Shown: positions 22,173 through 32,429 of the stretch, one piece after another
Layout: every line of letters starts with the position of its first letter
How positions within the stretch are numbered: position 1 is the first letter of the stretch
Program-made: the position numbers and the translations under genes
Notes under the pieces: generated by a model
The model's input: the letters and a program-made list of their open reading frames with translations, nothing else
Databases searched by the model: none
Told to the model about the DNA's origin: nothing
From: Callorhinus ursinus
Taxonomy: Eukaryota; Chordata; Mammalia; Carnivora; Otariidae
Direction of reading: 5' to 3'
Assembly: GCF_003265705.1 (NCBI RefSeq)
Contig: NW_020312788.1
Span: forward strand, 8,633,945-8,697,944
Length of the DNA stretch: 64,000 bases

Positions 22173-25100
22173 GTATGCAATCCCTAGACTTGAACTAACA
22201 TAACATCAGTGTTAGAATAGAGTCTGTAAAAACTATGATAGTGACTAGGTCTCAGTAAAATACTCTGCACGTTTTTCCAAATGTTCAAGGTATCATTGTG
22301 ATAAGGCTTTTCTGCAGTATGGATCAGAGTATGTGCTATCTCATAACAAAAGGGGTGGGCAATGTTGAAAATCCGTCACACAGGAAATTACGGCTCTTTG
22401 AAATCTTCCGCTGATCCTATCTATCTATTCATTACACATTGTAGAGTAGATTATTTTTAATTATTCATACCAATTTTGTGTCTCTTTTACTCCTTTTAAA
22501 AAGTAACGGTTACTTGCTAATTGGGAAAGTCATATGTGTTCATGATAGAAAATATTTTAAAACCATGCAAAATTTTTTCAAGTACTCAAGCTTCACTATT
22601 CAGAGAAAACTATTCATAATTCTAAAATTGGGTGTATTACTTTCCTGTATTTTATGTGCACTTATATAAATATATCCCAGATGCTATGTTTTTTCTCTTT
22701 CATTATATTGTTAGTTCTTTCTTATATCATTAAAAATACCTATTAAATGTATGACCCTTTAATGGCTGCATACTATTTCATCTCACAAATGTATAATATT
22801 TATTTAGCTATTCCTCCTTTATTGAACACTTAAGAATTCTTCAAATTTTCCCGCAAAGAATGCTGCAAATAACATTTCCCCCTATGTTTCTTACTATTTT
22901 CTAGGGATAGATTTCTAGTAGTAAAATTACTATGTCAAAGGTTTTGAATGAGTCTACATTTTTTATATTATCTTGCCAACTTGCTTTCCAGAAAAGTCAC
23001 ACACATACACACTCCCATCAGCAGTATAGAAATACTTCTCTCACACTATCCTCCCCAGTATTTAATCATTGCTAATTGGACAGGTGAAAATAGTATCTGA
23101 TTTCTATTTCTGAATATTAATCACATTGAATATTTCCCCATATTTGCCATGCCAACCAACTGTTGATGACTGGCATGCATATGATCCACTATACAGTTTC
23201 AAATTACCAAGTGCCCTTATTCTTGTCTTTGAGTGTTTGTCTTTCTTCCACCATTAGCTACCATATAACCAGGTAACTGAGCTACTTCTTTATATTAATA
23301 TATGCATAAACACAATTAGGGACATAAATCTGCTGCTGCCCAACAAATGAGGTGGAGAGTTTTACTCTTTTAAAATATTGAAGCCATTGATCTCTTCTGT
23401 CATTATTAGCATAATCATGAGTAGATGCACTAGTGGAAAAAAAAGATTTCTTTAATCCCATTTCAGAAAAAAGAAGCCAGTTGAAAAATCTACTACTAGA
23501 ATTCAGAATCAGAGTGTATTCAATTCCAATAAAACTGTGGAATTCCCATGGCAAGCTAAAGGTGTCTCTGAACTACCCACTGAAATACTCAAGGCACCTG
23601 CCTTCCAGCTTCATATAGTGCTGTATTTTGTAGAGAAGATGCTGTTCAAGTGATTCTACTCTTGAGGAGAGATTTACTTGCTCCAATTACTGTTCTTCAC
23701 AGATCATTCCCAGCTCCCCAGACAGACCCGCTCAATGATCCAGATCAGATGAATGAAGACAAGCGCCATTCTCAGGGCACGTTCACCAGTGACTACAGCA
23801 AGTATCTGGACTCCAGGCGTGCTCAGGATTTCGTGCAGTGGTTGATGAGCACCAAGAGGAACAAGTAAGGTTCTGAACCAGGTCCAAAAGTTGCACACAA
23901 ATGTACTACATAAATATGTCTTAAATTTCCCCCGACCTTTTTTTTTTATCATGCTCATCAAATCATGCCCATAAACTCTTCCAACTTTGCTGATTTTCAA
24001 GGTTGGTGATGCTATCCTTGATATTATTCCTCTGAATGTCCCCCCACCCCTCCAGTCCTCTTACCCACCCTCCAATGGGACATGGACTTTAAATGATATT
24101 CCCAACTGTGTCTTGGCCCATTTCCCTTTAAAATCGGAAGTTGACCTCTGTGGACCTGCAAGTTTAGGAATCTAATTTCTGACCAAAAGATAGAGCAAAT
24201 TCAACATTCCCTTGTAGGGTTCAAACTCACGACTGTGATCACATTCAAAGTATCCTCTAGCCAAGTTAATCCATGGTAAGGACTGGAAACAGATGCAGTC
24301 TTTTTCTTGTAGAATACAATCCAAGATACACATTTAAAATCACAGCCTAGCTGCACAGCATAAAGAGAGAAGAAGGCAAATAAGAACACAAGCCTATCGT
24401 AAGGCATACATTTTAATGTTGGATTTTCTTTGACAGTGTTGGGTTTTTTGCTACATCTAGGCTACTGGAGGAAATCATCCGCAAGGGTTTCACAGAGATG
24501 GTGGAATTTCACAATTTCTTTGGAGGGTGGCCCACAAGGGGAAGGGAGTTATGCATACGAAGTAGCTAAAGGAATCTAAAAATCAGGAAAAGGGCATAGA
24601 TTTGTCTGGAGAGAATAGAGAAGGGAGAGAGGAGGTGAGAGCAAGAGACTGAACAGAGCCAGCAGGAGAAACAGGAGCGACGACAGGGTGGTTGACCTCA
24701 CGTTCTTCAAGTGGAAGTTAGAGCTGCAGGAAAGATGGCGGTCATGGCCAGAGCAGATGCTGGGAGCAGTCCCTGTCAAGGACTATGGATGAGACCATTG
24801 GTAAAATGTGGGCAATCACGAACTTAAGAAAATGAAAACAACTGTCCTCATTTCTAGAAAGGGAATGCCACAATGTGATAAACTAACGGGATAAACTAAC
24901 AATTTTTTTCTCAGGTGGTTTTCTGTTGTGTGTTCAAGATCAACCTTCTGGGGCAATATATGTAGGGGAAACTGAGGGCAGCTGGTCACCCCCTACACAA
25001 AGCTCTCTGCACACCCTTGAGGGTGAAATGGAGTCTTCTTCTCAGCTTTCTTCATGGATGGCCCATCACCCATTTCCTTTAATCCTTATCATGTGGTCCT

Positions 25101-28036
25101 TTTGACAATATTTTGAAATAGTCCTCTGCTTTCCCCTGAACCATTTCCATTAACTCTGACCCCGTATGGACTACCAACAAACAGCTGCCTCGCTTGCAAG
25201 TAGCACAGCACAGTGCAGAACCCACATGTATTGAGACCGAAGGAAATGCAGCTTTAATAATCAATGGCACAGACAAGCCCGGGAGGCGAAAATTGGTGTG
25301 CTGGGTAGAGTGGAGGGGCTCTGGCCCACCTCAATTGTTATTAGCCCTGTCCCGTCAACCTTGGATCCAGGTAATTCATGTAGCTTCAGAATGATCCCCG
25401 GGCCACCCTCATCTCCCAGATCTCCCTAAGCCCCTTCTACATAGGATCCCGAACCCAAAGCTGCACTGCTTAAAGGTGAGAACCATATTGCTAAAGAGAC
25501 AGATCTTCAACTTAACTTTCACATTTCTTTCAGGAATAACATTGCCAAACGTCATGATGAATTTGAGAGACATGCTGAAGGGACCTTTACCAGTGATGTA
25601 AGTTCTTATTTGGAAGGCCAAGCTGCCAAGGAATTCATTGCTTGGCTGGTGAAAGGCCGGGGAAGGCGAGAGTAAGTCTGTACATTCTTATTTAACATTT
25701 TTTTTTTTTTGCATGATGCTGAAAACTTAGACTACAGTTATCTATATATGGATCTGGATTACAGAAGCAATTAGTATAGTCTCACAAAGTGAGGAAATAA
25801 CTCGAATTGGTGGGAGACAGTCTACAAAAGTCTAGTCTTGTTTTATTTTTGATAGCAAGTATTAATAATATTTATAATTAATAATCATCCTCTAGTATAG
25901 TTGTGTTATAATTAGGGTAGTCATTTGTCAACCCAGGACACTCTTGATAACAAAGAGAATGCTTTTGATAACTGTACCAGGACGACAAGCTTAAACTGGA
26001 ACTGTCTTGGGAAAACTAGAGATAAGGAAAAAGAAGACATAGTACTGAAAACTGAAAGTCTGACTGTAAATATTTACCTGTAGGATCACATATACGTGTG
26101 TGTCAGGATTCAGGTAAAAACGTGATGAAGACAAAAGGGAACAAAACTTAAGATGTGTAATGAAATGCCACTCAAAGTATGGGTAGGTGAAAACACCCAT
26201 AGAGTTAACGATATGCCCATTTTTTAATAGGGCTGTCATATAGACAACCACTAAATCGTCAAAGTTGAAAATGAAGCTAAAGCCGTTTGGGACTCTCTTG
26301 GAACTTACCACAACCAAACAGATTCCTGAACCATCTCATTTTCTCCTGATCATTTTGATTGACACTTGAAATATGAGAGGCAGGGAATTCATGTTCGACT
26401 CTGGTTTGGTTTTTTTTTAGTGAGATTTAAAACAAACTAACTGAGACTTAAAGAGATCTTAAGACAAAAGGAAACTAGTATTGTCACTGACTTTTAAAAC
26501 AAGAATGATCAAACTGATAAAACTAATGGTAAAATAGTCGCTTACACTTGAAGATATTTTATAGTGTTTTAACATAATGCCAAAAATTCTGCTATACTAA
26601 ACCATTCAAAAAGAAAATGTTACATAGACTAAGTTTTAATCCCTTCATACTGCACTTTGCAGGGCTGTTCAAATAATCACTAGTTTTACGAGACATAATA
26701 CATTTTTCTGAATTATAGACAAACTAAGTTTCAGTAATAACATCTGTGCTGCCATTCGAAGTAGCCTGGAATATTGAAAAGGGTGTGAAGCTACACAGGT
26801 TTGGTTTCAGCTCTCAGCTCTGCTCTGTCCGACCTAAATCATTCCCTTTCCCACATGCAGGTTTCTGTGAGGCTTTTTCCTAGTAGGATCCTGGAAAATA
26901 GAAACTATTTCCTCGGGGAGCCTGGGTGGCTTAGTCGTTAAGCGTCTGCTTTCAGCTCAGGTCATGATCCCAGGCTCCTGGGTTCGAGCCCCATATCGGG
27001 CTCCCCGCTCAGCGGGAAGCCTGCTTCTCCCTCTCCCACTCTCCAAGCTTGTGTTCTCTCTCTCTCGCTGTGTCTCTGTCTGTCAAATAAATAAAATCTT
27101 AAAAAAAAAACAACAACTATTTTCTCGGTGATCCTCACGCGAGTTACCAGGGATAGGCAATCAATAAGGACTTAAAACATTTAACCAAGTACTCATTTGA
27201 CCCCTTTTTTCTCAGGTTCCCGGAAGAAGTCGCCATTGTTGAAGAATTACGCCGCCGACACGCCGACGGCTCTTTTTCTGATGAGATGAACACAGTTCTT
27301 GATAATCTTGCCACCCGGGACTTTATAAACTGGCTGCTTCAGACCAAAATTACCGAGAGGTGACTGTATTTTAGTTAATTCTGAAAACCATCAAAACTTC
27401 CATAAATATTATCAGACAGGCCACGGGTTGTTCCCTATGTGGGGGAGAGGGTCTTTATTTAGTCTTTTGGTATATAATCAAATTTAGGAATCGTTTAAGA
27501 AAACATCACTATATTCATTTTTGACCATTACAGTCTTCTCCATTCACCCATTTATTCCAAAAACATTTCCTGTGTGTCAACAAGGGACAAGGCATCAGGA
27601 ACACAGATATGAATAAAACAAGGAGATGTTAAGTCATTCGCATATCAATGTCACATTAAAAATTGCTATCTATATATGTTGACATTGTAGCACAAAGTAA
27701 AATACCAGCAAGCACGGTATTAGATACTGAATGTAATAAGCATCATAGTAAAAATCTAAAGACCAAACCTTAGCCACTTATCTTGATAAGGTATAAATGC
27801 TTTTTATAATTATTCATAAACTTTATATTTTTGATAAGGGGACTTTAGGATAAGTCATCTCTGAATGCAAATATTTGAAGAGTTCAAAAGACTAAGGGAT
27901 TTATAAGATGAAAAGATGGACAAACAAGTTTTATCAAAGTATATCACTGAAATATTTCCTGGATAAATTAACTATATCATCTCAATATTAGAGCTATGCT
28001 AAATCACTGCCATTTTTTTTAATTTCTAGGAAGTAA
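22081..28036 (+). CDS. GCG: Proglucagon precursor (spliced CDS, five coding exons)
   Basis: The spliced CDS joins 22081-22172, 23703-23864, 25534-25671, 27216-27359 and 28030-28036, giving 543 nt and 180 residues, the usual mammalian length. The product is a secreted prohormone cut by PC1/3 or PC2 in islet alpha cells, intestinal L cells and hindbrain neurons (family knowledge). Layout by residue: signal peptide 1-20, GRPP 21-50, KR 51-52, glucagon 53-81, KR 82-83, IP-1 84-89, KR 90-91, GLP-1(1-37) 92-128 with active 7-37 at 98-128, RR 129-130, IP-2 131-142, RRR 143-145, GLP-2 146-178, RK 179-180. All introns have GT-AG ends and all junctions are phase 2, so exons 3, 4 and 5 (162, 138 and 144 nt) are each symmetric hormone modules. 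No frameshift or stop interrupts it. Notable changes from human are glucagon Asn28Ser, an IP-2 ending in tribasic RRR, and four GLP-2 substitutions. Confidence 0.98.
22173..23702 (+). other. GCG: GCG intron 2 with ancient L1
   Basis: A GT-AG intron of 1.53 kb. About half of it is the ancient antisense L1 listed separately; the remainder is unassigned. Confidence 0.9.
22450..23220 (-). mobile_element. Ancient L1 3' end (L1ME-like) in GCG intron 2
   Basis: TAATGGCTGCATACTATTTC, AATGCTGCAAATAACATTTCC, GTAAAATTACTATGTCAAAGG and CTCCCATCAGCAGTATAG follow the antisense old-L1 3'-end order. Confidence 0.7.
23703..23864 (+). CDS. GCG: GCG exon 3: GRPP end, glucagon, start of IP-1
   Basis: The acceptor is TGTTCTTCACAG and the donor GTAAGG follows AACAA. 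The exon encodes residues 31-84 plus two bases of codon 85. Glucagon occupies 23767-23853, flanked by Lys-Arg at 23761-23766 and 23854-23859. It starts [16 protein letters not shown] and ends WLMST. Residue 28 is AGC (Ser) at 23848-23850, whereas the usual mammalian residue is Asn. GRPP residues 31-40 ([10 protein letters not shown]) differ modestly from human. The length of 162 nt equals the human exon as I recall it. Confidence 0.97.
23865..25533 (+). other. GCG: GCG intron 3
   Basis: A GT-AG intron of 1.67 kb with no repeat that I recognise. A purine-rich section lies at about 24590-24730. Confidence 0.85.
25534..25671 (+). CDS. GCG: GCG exon 4: IP-1 end and GLP-1
   Basis: The acceptor TTTCTTTCAG and donor GTAAGT bound 138 nt. 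The exon finishes codon 85 (Lys), then encodes NNIA, the Lys-Arg site, HDEFER and GLP-1(7-37) at 25571-25663. GLP-1 begins [16 protein letters not shown] and ends AWLVKGRG. By my reading GLP-1(7-37) is identical to human, including Ala8, the DPP4 cut site. Gly37 provides the amide donor for GLP-1(7-36)amide. Arg-Arg follows. Confidence 0.97.
25672..27215 (+). other. GCG: GCG intron 4
   Basis: A GT-AG intron of 1.54 kb carrying one sense SINE; otherwise unassigned AT-rich sequence. Confidence 0.9.
26915..27112 (+). mobile_element. Carnivore tRNA-Lys SINE in GCG intron 4
   Basis: Head GGGGAGCCTGGGTGGCTTAG, CT-rich middle and A-tail ending 104 bp before exon 5. Flanks AACTATTTCCTC and AACTATTTTCTC form an imperfect target duplication. 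It is in sense orientation close to the exon 5 acceptor. Confidence 0.95.
27216..27359 (+). CDS. GCG: GCG exon 5: IP-2 and GLP-2
   Basis: The acceptor CCTTTTTTCTCAG and donor GTGACT bound 144 nt. The exon encodes IP-2 ([12 protein letters not shown]), then Arg-Arg-Arg and GLP-2 (33 residues, 27259-27357), beginning [17 protein letters not shown] and ending LLQTKITE. Relative to human GLP-2 I see Ile13Val, Ala19Thr, Ile27Leu and Asp33Glu. IP-2 starts with Glu instead of Asp, and the residue before the dibasic site is Arg instead of Gly. Ala2 of GLP-2, the DPP4 site, is kept. Confidence 0.97.
27360..28029 (+). other. GCG: GCG intron 5
   Basis: A GT-AG intron of 670 bp with no recognised repeat. 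Its first bases GTGA put an in-frame TGA directly after codon 179 if the intron is retained. Confidence 0.9.
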
Positions 28037-28205
28037 GTATGTCACTCTTCAAGATCATCTTCACATCACCTGCCAGCCACGTGGGATATTTGAAATTTTA
28101 AGTTCTGTAAATTTAAGAGATGTATTCTGAAACCATATTGCTTTGCATGCCAATAAATAAATTTTCTTTTAATGTTGTGTAGCCAAAGATTGTACATGGA
28201 ATAAA
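28030..28205 (+). CDS. GCG: GCG exon 6: last two codons and 3' UTR
   Basis: The acceptor AATTTCTAG ends at 28029. The first base completes Arg179, AAG is Lys180 and TAA at 28034-28036 is the stop. The following bases (CACTCTTCAAGATCATCTTC) match the human GCG 3' UTR as I remember it. The exon must run at least to one of the poly(A) signals at 28152-28161 or 28200-28205; a third at 28490 could extend it to about 28515. Confidence 0.9.
28152..28161 (+). terminator. GCG poly(A) signals, proximal (two overlapping AATAAA)
   Basis: AATAAATAAA gives two overlapping hexamers 116 bp after the stop codon, followed by a T-rich stretch (TTTTCTTTTAATGTTGTGT) of the kind found downstream of cleavage sites. 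Confidence 0.6.
28200..28205 (+). terminator. GCG poly(A) signal, middle
   Basis: AATAAA in TGGAATAAACCATTG. From memory this segment is conserved in human GCG mRNA. Confidence 0.5.
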
Positions 28206-28489
28206 CCATTGTCGAAATATTGCTAAAATACCAACTTTAAAATATGAAAATGCAGAATTCTCTCATTTTCTTATTTTGGATGAAGTACCCTAACCTGCTT
28301 ACATCAACAATGAAATTATTTTTCTGTGGTATAATTTGTACATATAAATTATTTCAATCACAATATATCTGCATTGTAATGGTAGGATAAGGGAGGACTA
28401 GTAGCCACAGTGGTAAAACTGGAAAGAGACATTCCTCTTAAAACGTTTGTCATAAAAGTGCTCCGCTTTCAATATATCAAAGGTGGATA

Positions 28490-28495
28490 AATAAA
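28490..28495 (+). terminator. GCG poly(A) signal, distal
   Basis: AATAAA is followed by TTTTCAAGC and a TG/T-rich run (GTCTGTTTTCTCG). Cleavage near 28515 would give a 3' UTR close to the roughly 480 nt I recall for human GCG. Which signal dominates needs transcript data. Confidence 0.5.
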
Positions 28496-28515
28496 ATTTT
28501 CAAGCTTCTTTACCA

Positions 28516-28830
28516 TCGTCTGTTTTCTCGCCTCTTCGTGACCCCACTCCTTCCAAACACCTCTTCTTCCTAAGCTCATAGCCCATGAGCCAAACCTAGT
28601 GCTCAGACATGGCTTCATGATTTGAATGGCTGCACAGTGCTTTGACATTTTGGGCCAACATTGAAAAATTGATGTATTTTATATAAATATATTGACTTCT
28701 GGCTTATCTTTAAAAAAAATAGATCATCAGGCAATATTAAAGCTACAAGACAACTCTCTTCTTGGAGCTAAGTATCAGCTGCCTCCTTCTGAGGAGTCAC
28801 ATGCTCTTAGTCAGTTTTGTTTATCTTAAA
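28516..28830. other. GCG downstream flank, unassigned
   Basis: No gene or repeat recognised between the distal poly(A) signal and the L1 that follows. Confidence 0.45.
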
Positions 28831-28961
28831 AAAGAAAACAAAACAGCTCTTAGTTTTGTTGATCTTTCTATTGTTTTTCTGGTCTCTATTTCATTTATTT
28901 CCACTCTGATCTTTGTTATTCCTTACTGCTGTCAACTTTGGGCTTACTTTTTTCTTGTTTT

Positions 28962-29157
28962 TTTTTTTAAGATTTTTTTAAGATTTATTTGACAGAGAGA
29001 GACACAGCGAGAGAGGGAACACAAGCAGGGGGAGTGGGAGAGGGAGAAGCAGGCTTCCCGCGGAGCAGGGAGCCCCATGAGGGGCTCGATCCCAGGACCC
29101 TGGGATCATGACCTGAGCCGAAGGCAGATGCTTAACGACTGAGCCACCCAGGCGCCC
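28962..29157 (-). mobile_element. Carnivore tRNA-Lys SINE, inserted in L1
   Basis: A reverse SINE ending CTGAGCCACCCAGGCGCCC, flanked by TTTTCTTGTTTTT on both sides. Confidence 0.95.
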
Positions 29158-29663
29158 TTTTCTTGTTTTTGTAGATCTTGAGATGTAAAGTTAGGTTGTT
29201 TATTTGAGATCTTTCGATTTTCTCAATATATACATTTGTCACTTTATCCTTCCCTCTAAGAACTGCATTTGCAGTTGCAGCATCCCATGCATTTTGGGGT
29301 GCTGTGTTTCCATTTTCATTTGTTTCATGATATTTTTTAATTTCCTTTTCAATTTCTTCTTTGATCTATTGGTTGTTCAGGAATGTGTGGTTTAGTTTTC
29401 ACATGCTTGTAAATTTTTCAGCTCTCCTCTTGTTATTGATTTCTAGTTTCATGCTAGAAAGGATAGTTTATAGTCTATATGGTTTTGGTCTTCTTAAATT
29501 GGCTGATATTCGTTTTGTGGCCTATTATATGACCTATTCTGGAAAATGTTCCATATGCACTAGAGAAGAATGTGTATTCTGCTGCTGTTGGATGGAATGT
29601 TCTAGAAACGTCTTAGGTCAATTTAGTCTAATGTATGGTTCAAGTTCAACATTTCCTAGTTGA

Positions 29664-29834
29664 TTTTTTTTTAAAGATTTTATTTATTTGACAGAGAGAG
29701 CACAAGCAGAGGGAGAGGGAGGAGCAGGCTCCCTGCTCAGCAGGGAGCCCGATGTGGGACTCTATCCCAGGACCCTGGGATCATGACCTGAGCCGAAGGC
29801 AGACACTTCACCACCTGAGCCACCCAGGAGTCCC
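29664..29834 (-). mobile_element. Carnivore tRNA-Lys SINE, short CT region, inserted in L1
   Basis: A reverse SINE lacking part of the CT-rich segment. The duplication TTCCTAGTTGAT before and TTCCTGGTTGAT after is imperfect. Confidence 0.93.
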
Positions 29835-30720
29835 TTCCTGGTTGATTATATGTCTGGATAATCTGCCCATTGTTGAAATTTGGGTATTATGTATCCTACT
29901 ATGATTACATTTTGCCAACATGTGGCATTGAAACCTGAATCTCCCATCTAAGGCTCTGACTGAAGTCCAGATTCCAGCCCATCCTTGGGAGCTACACAGG
30001 TACCTGGATCACCATTTTCATTAACAGCAAAGATCAGAGTAGCCATTCTGGATTAGGCAAGGCTTGTCCTCTTTTTCTGCTCTGATTCCCCTTTCTTTAT
30101 CTATTGTGAATCTACTCTAGGTTTTTGCTTTGTGGTTGCCATAAGGCTCATATAAAAACATCTCATAGATAAAACAGTCTATTTTAACTTGATAGCGACC
30201 TAACTTCAATTGCACACAAAAGTTCTACCCTTTTACTCCTCCCCTTTTATATCTTTGATGTCACAATTTACTTTTTTTATATTTTGTTTTGTTAACAAAT
30301 TGTAGTAGCTACTTTTCTGTAGATGCTTTCTATTGCATTTTTCATTTCATTCTCTGAATTCTTCAGCTCTAGAATTTCTGTTTCGTCCTTTTTATGATTT
30401 CTATGTCTTTGCTAAATTTCTCATTTTGTTCATATATTGCTTTCCTGATTTTTGTTGAATTGTCTTTTCATGTTTTCTTGTAGCTCACTGAGTTACCTCA
30501 AAACAGCAATTCAGAATAATTTATCATTTAGATTGCAAAATTCTGTGTCTTTGGGTTCTCAACAACTGGAGGATTATTATCTTTTGGTGATGATATGTGT
30601 CCTCGATTCTTCACGCTTTTAGAGTTTTGCATTGTTGCTTTCACATTCGAGGTAGTAGACGCACTCTCAAATTTTTACTAGTTGCCTTCAGGTGGGATAT
30701 ATTGTTCATTGGTCCTATTA

Positions 30721-31180
30721 TATGAGGGCCTTCTCTGACCTTCTATGGGCACACCCCCTCCACACTTCTTAGTTCCTCTTGTGGAAGAATTCTTAAGCTT
30801 TTGTGTCTTTGGTTCTTAAGATTCACCAGGCTGGCTACTGGAAACCTAGCTTTTGTTTTCCAAAAGGTGGCGCTACAGCTCAAGTTTGTGATTTCTCCCT
30901 TGCTCACAGACCCTGGTCTCATTTTCTGAGTGCACTCCATTTACCAGAGCTGGCTCTCCCACACACTGCACTAGGGAGCACATACCAGGAACCAGGCAGA
31001 GTTGAGGGAGGTGTGGGTTTAGCACTTGGGGCACTGAAAGTGCCTGCGGACCTGATGGGGGGGAATGTCTACCATGTTTTCTTGTATGCAAATTGTTGCC
31101 TTTACCACTCCAGAACCAATGTACCCATGAATGACTTAAAAGGCTCCATTTGGAACTGAAATTTGGCTTTGAAACTGTAT
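30721..31180 (-). mobile_element. Possible L1 5' UTR remnant
   Basis: GC-richer sequence with AAAGGTGGCGCTACAGCTC directly continues the antisense L1. Its position and composition suggest a 5' UTR, but I am not certain. Confidence 0.35.
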
Positions 31181-31815
31181 TCTCATTATATCAGAGTCAA
31201 AAGCTCGAGACCATCTCGGTATGTTCCAGGTAAGCAGCAGCCTCCAGAACCATGGGATGTCCTCACACGAAGAAAGAGAAGTAGTCAGCTAAGAAAATTG
31301 TCATGTGGTTGAGATGAATGGAAAGGGGGAGGATAAGACAGAGAATGAGAGTCAAGCCCAAAGGAATGCCAAAAGTCAAAAGCAAAGAAAATTAATTTTC
31401 CCTTAAGTTCAAGAAGCAAACTTAGGGATGACAGTGGGAAATAAAGCTAAGGAAGAAGCCATGTGAGTGTAGAAATGAAGTTCAATTTATTAGTTATGTA
31501 TATGTTTAACGGTGTGTAATACAAACCCCGTCACAGAGAGTTAGCTACATAGGTGTTTATATTTTTTACAAAACAAGAAGTCCAGAGGCAGGGAGTCGAA
31601 AAGTAAGCATATCAATAATAGCACATGGTCTGTATCCTCCTGCTATGCCATCATTAACAAATGGCTTTCCTCCCATGGTCACCTTAAGATTGAACGGTGA
31701 CTGTTCCACCTCCCAGTTTCCTGTTCATTTTCCAGGGAAGCTGAAGATGAAGAGGAAAAAAGAGTAGGAAGCGAAAGAGGAGGAAGAGGAAGAAAACAAG
31801 AATAAGACATATAGG
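31181..31815. other. Unassigned intergenic sequence
   Basis: No gene or element recognised. A short GAA/GGA-rich purine tract lies at about 31735-31800. Confidence 0.45.
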
Positions 31816-32009
31816 AGGGGCGCCTGGGTGCCTCAGTCATTAAGCATCTGCCTTCAGCTCAGGTCATGATCCCAGGGTCCTGGGATCGAGCCCCGCATCG
31901 GGCTCCCTGCTCCGTGGGAAGCCTGCTTCTCCCTCTCCCACTCCCCCTGCTTGTGTTCCCTCTCTCTCTGTCTCTCTGTCAAATAAATAAAATCTTTAAA
32001 AAAAAAAAA
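31816..32009 (+). mobile_element. Carnivore tRNA-Lys SINE
   Basis: Complete SINE from GGGGCGCCTGGGTGCCTCAG through the AAATAAAATC tail and poly(A). The target duplication is not clear. Confidence 0.95.
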
Positions 32010-32429
32010 GAATAGAATGCACAGTTTTGAAAATGTGAAACATCTCAGAAATCCCCAGCTTTTCAATCATGTCTTGCTGGCCAGATATGTGTCCCATGAC
32101 CACATCCTGGCTAGAAGGGAGGCTGGGATATGTTATCTTTCAGCAACATACAAAATCAGGGTTATATTTATTAGGAAAAGGGAAAAAATGAATATTATGT
32201 AGGGAATTAAAATCAGAAGGCATATTACCACAGTCAGGGTTAGATGCCCAAGCCTTATTTTAGTGAGTGTCACCTTTTGGTTTGGGGTTTTGTTGGCCTA
32301 ACTGAAGTCCAAGCAGGTTTACAAAACCTTGGACTCCCTCTGAATTCAATGTGATAAAAGGAAAATACCCAACAAAGAAATTATCGGAGAATATTCAGAT
32401 AAAACTCATATAAGTATTCTATATCTTTA
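32010..32429. other. Unassigned intergenic sequence
   Basis: No gene or element recognised between the SINE and the older L1. Confidence 0.4.

Larger units (their letters stand above)
28831..30720 (-). mobile_element. Old antisense L1 with two nested SINEs
   Basis: CAGCTCTTAGTTTTGTTGATC, CTATTGGTTGTTCAGGAATG and GGAATGTTCTAGAAACGTC are antisense ORF2 and RT-region signatures. The rightmost part (30300-30720) looks like ORF1 or 5' sequence. No intact frame. Confidence 0.8.
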
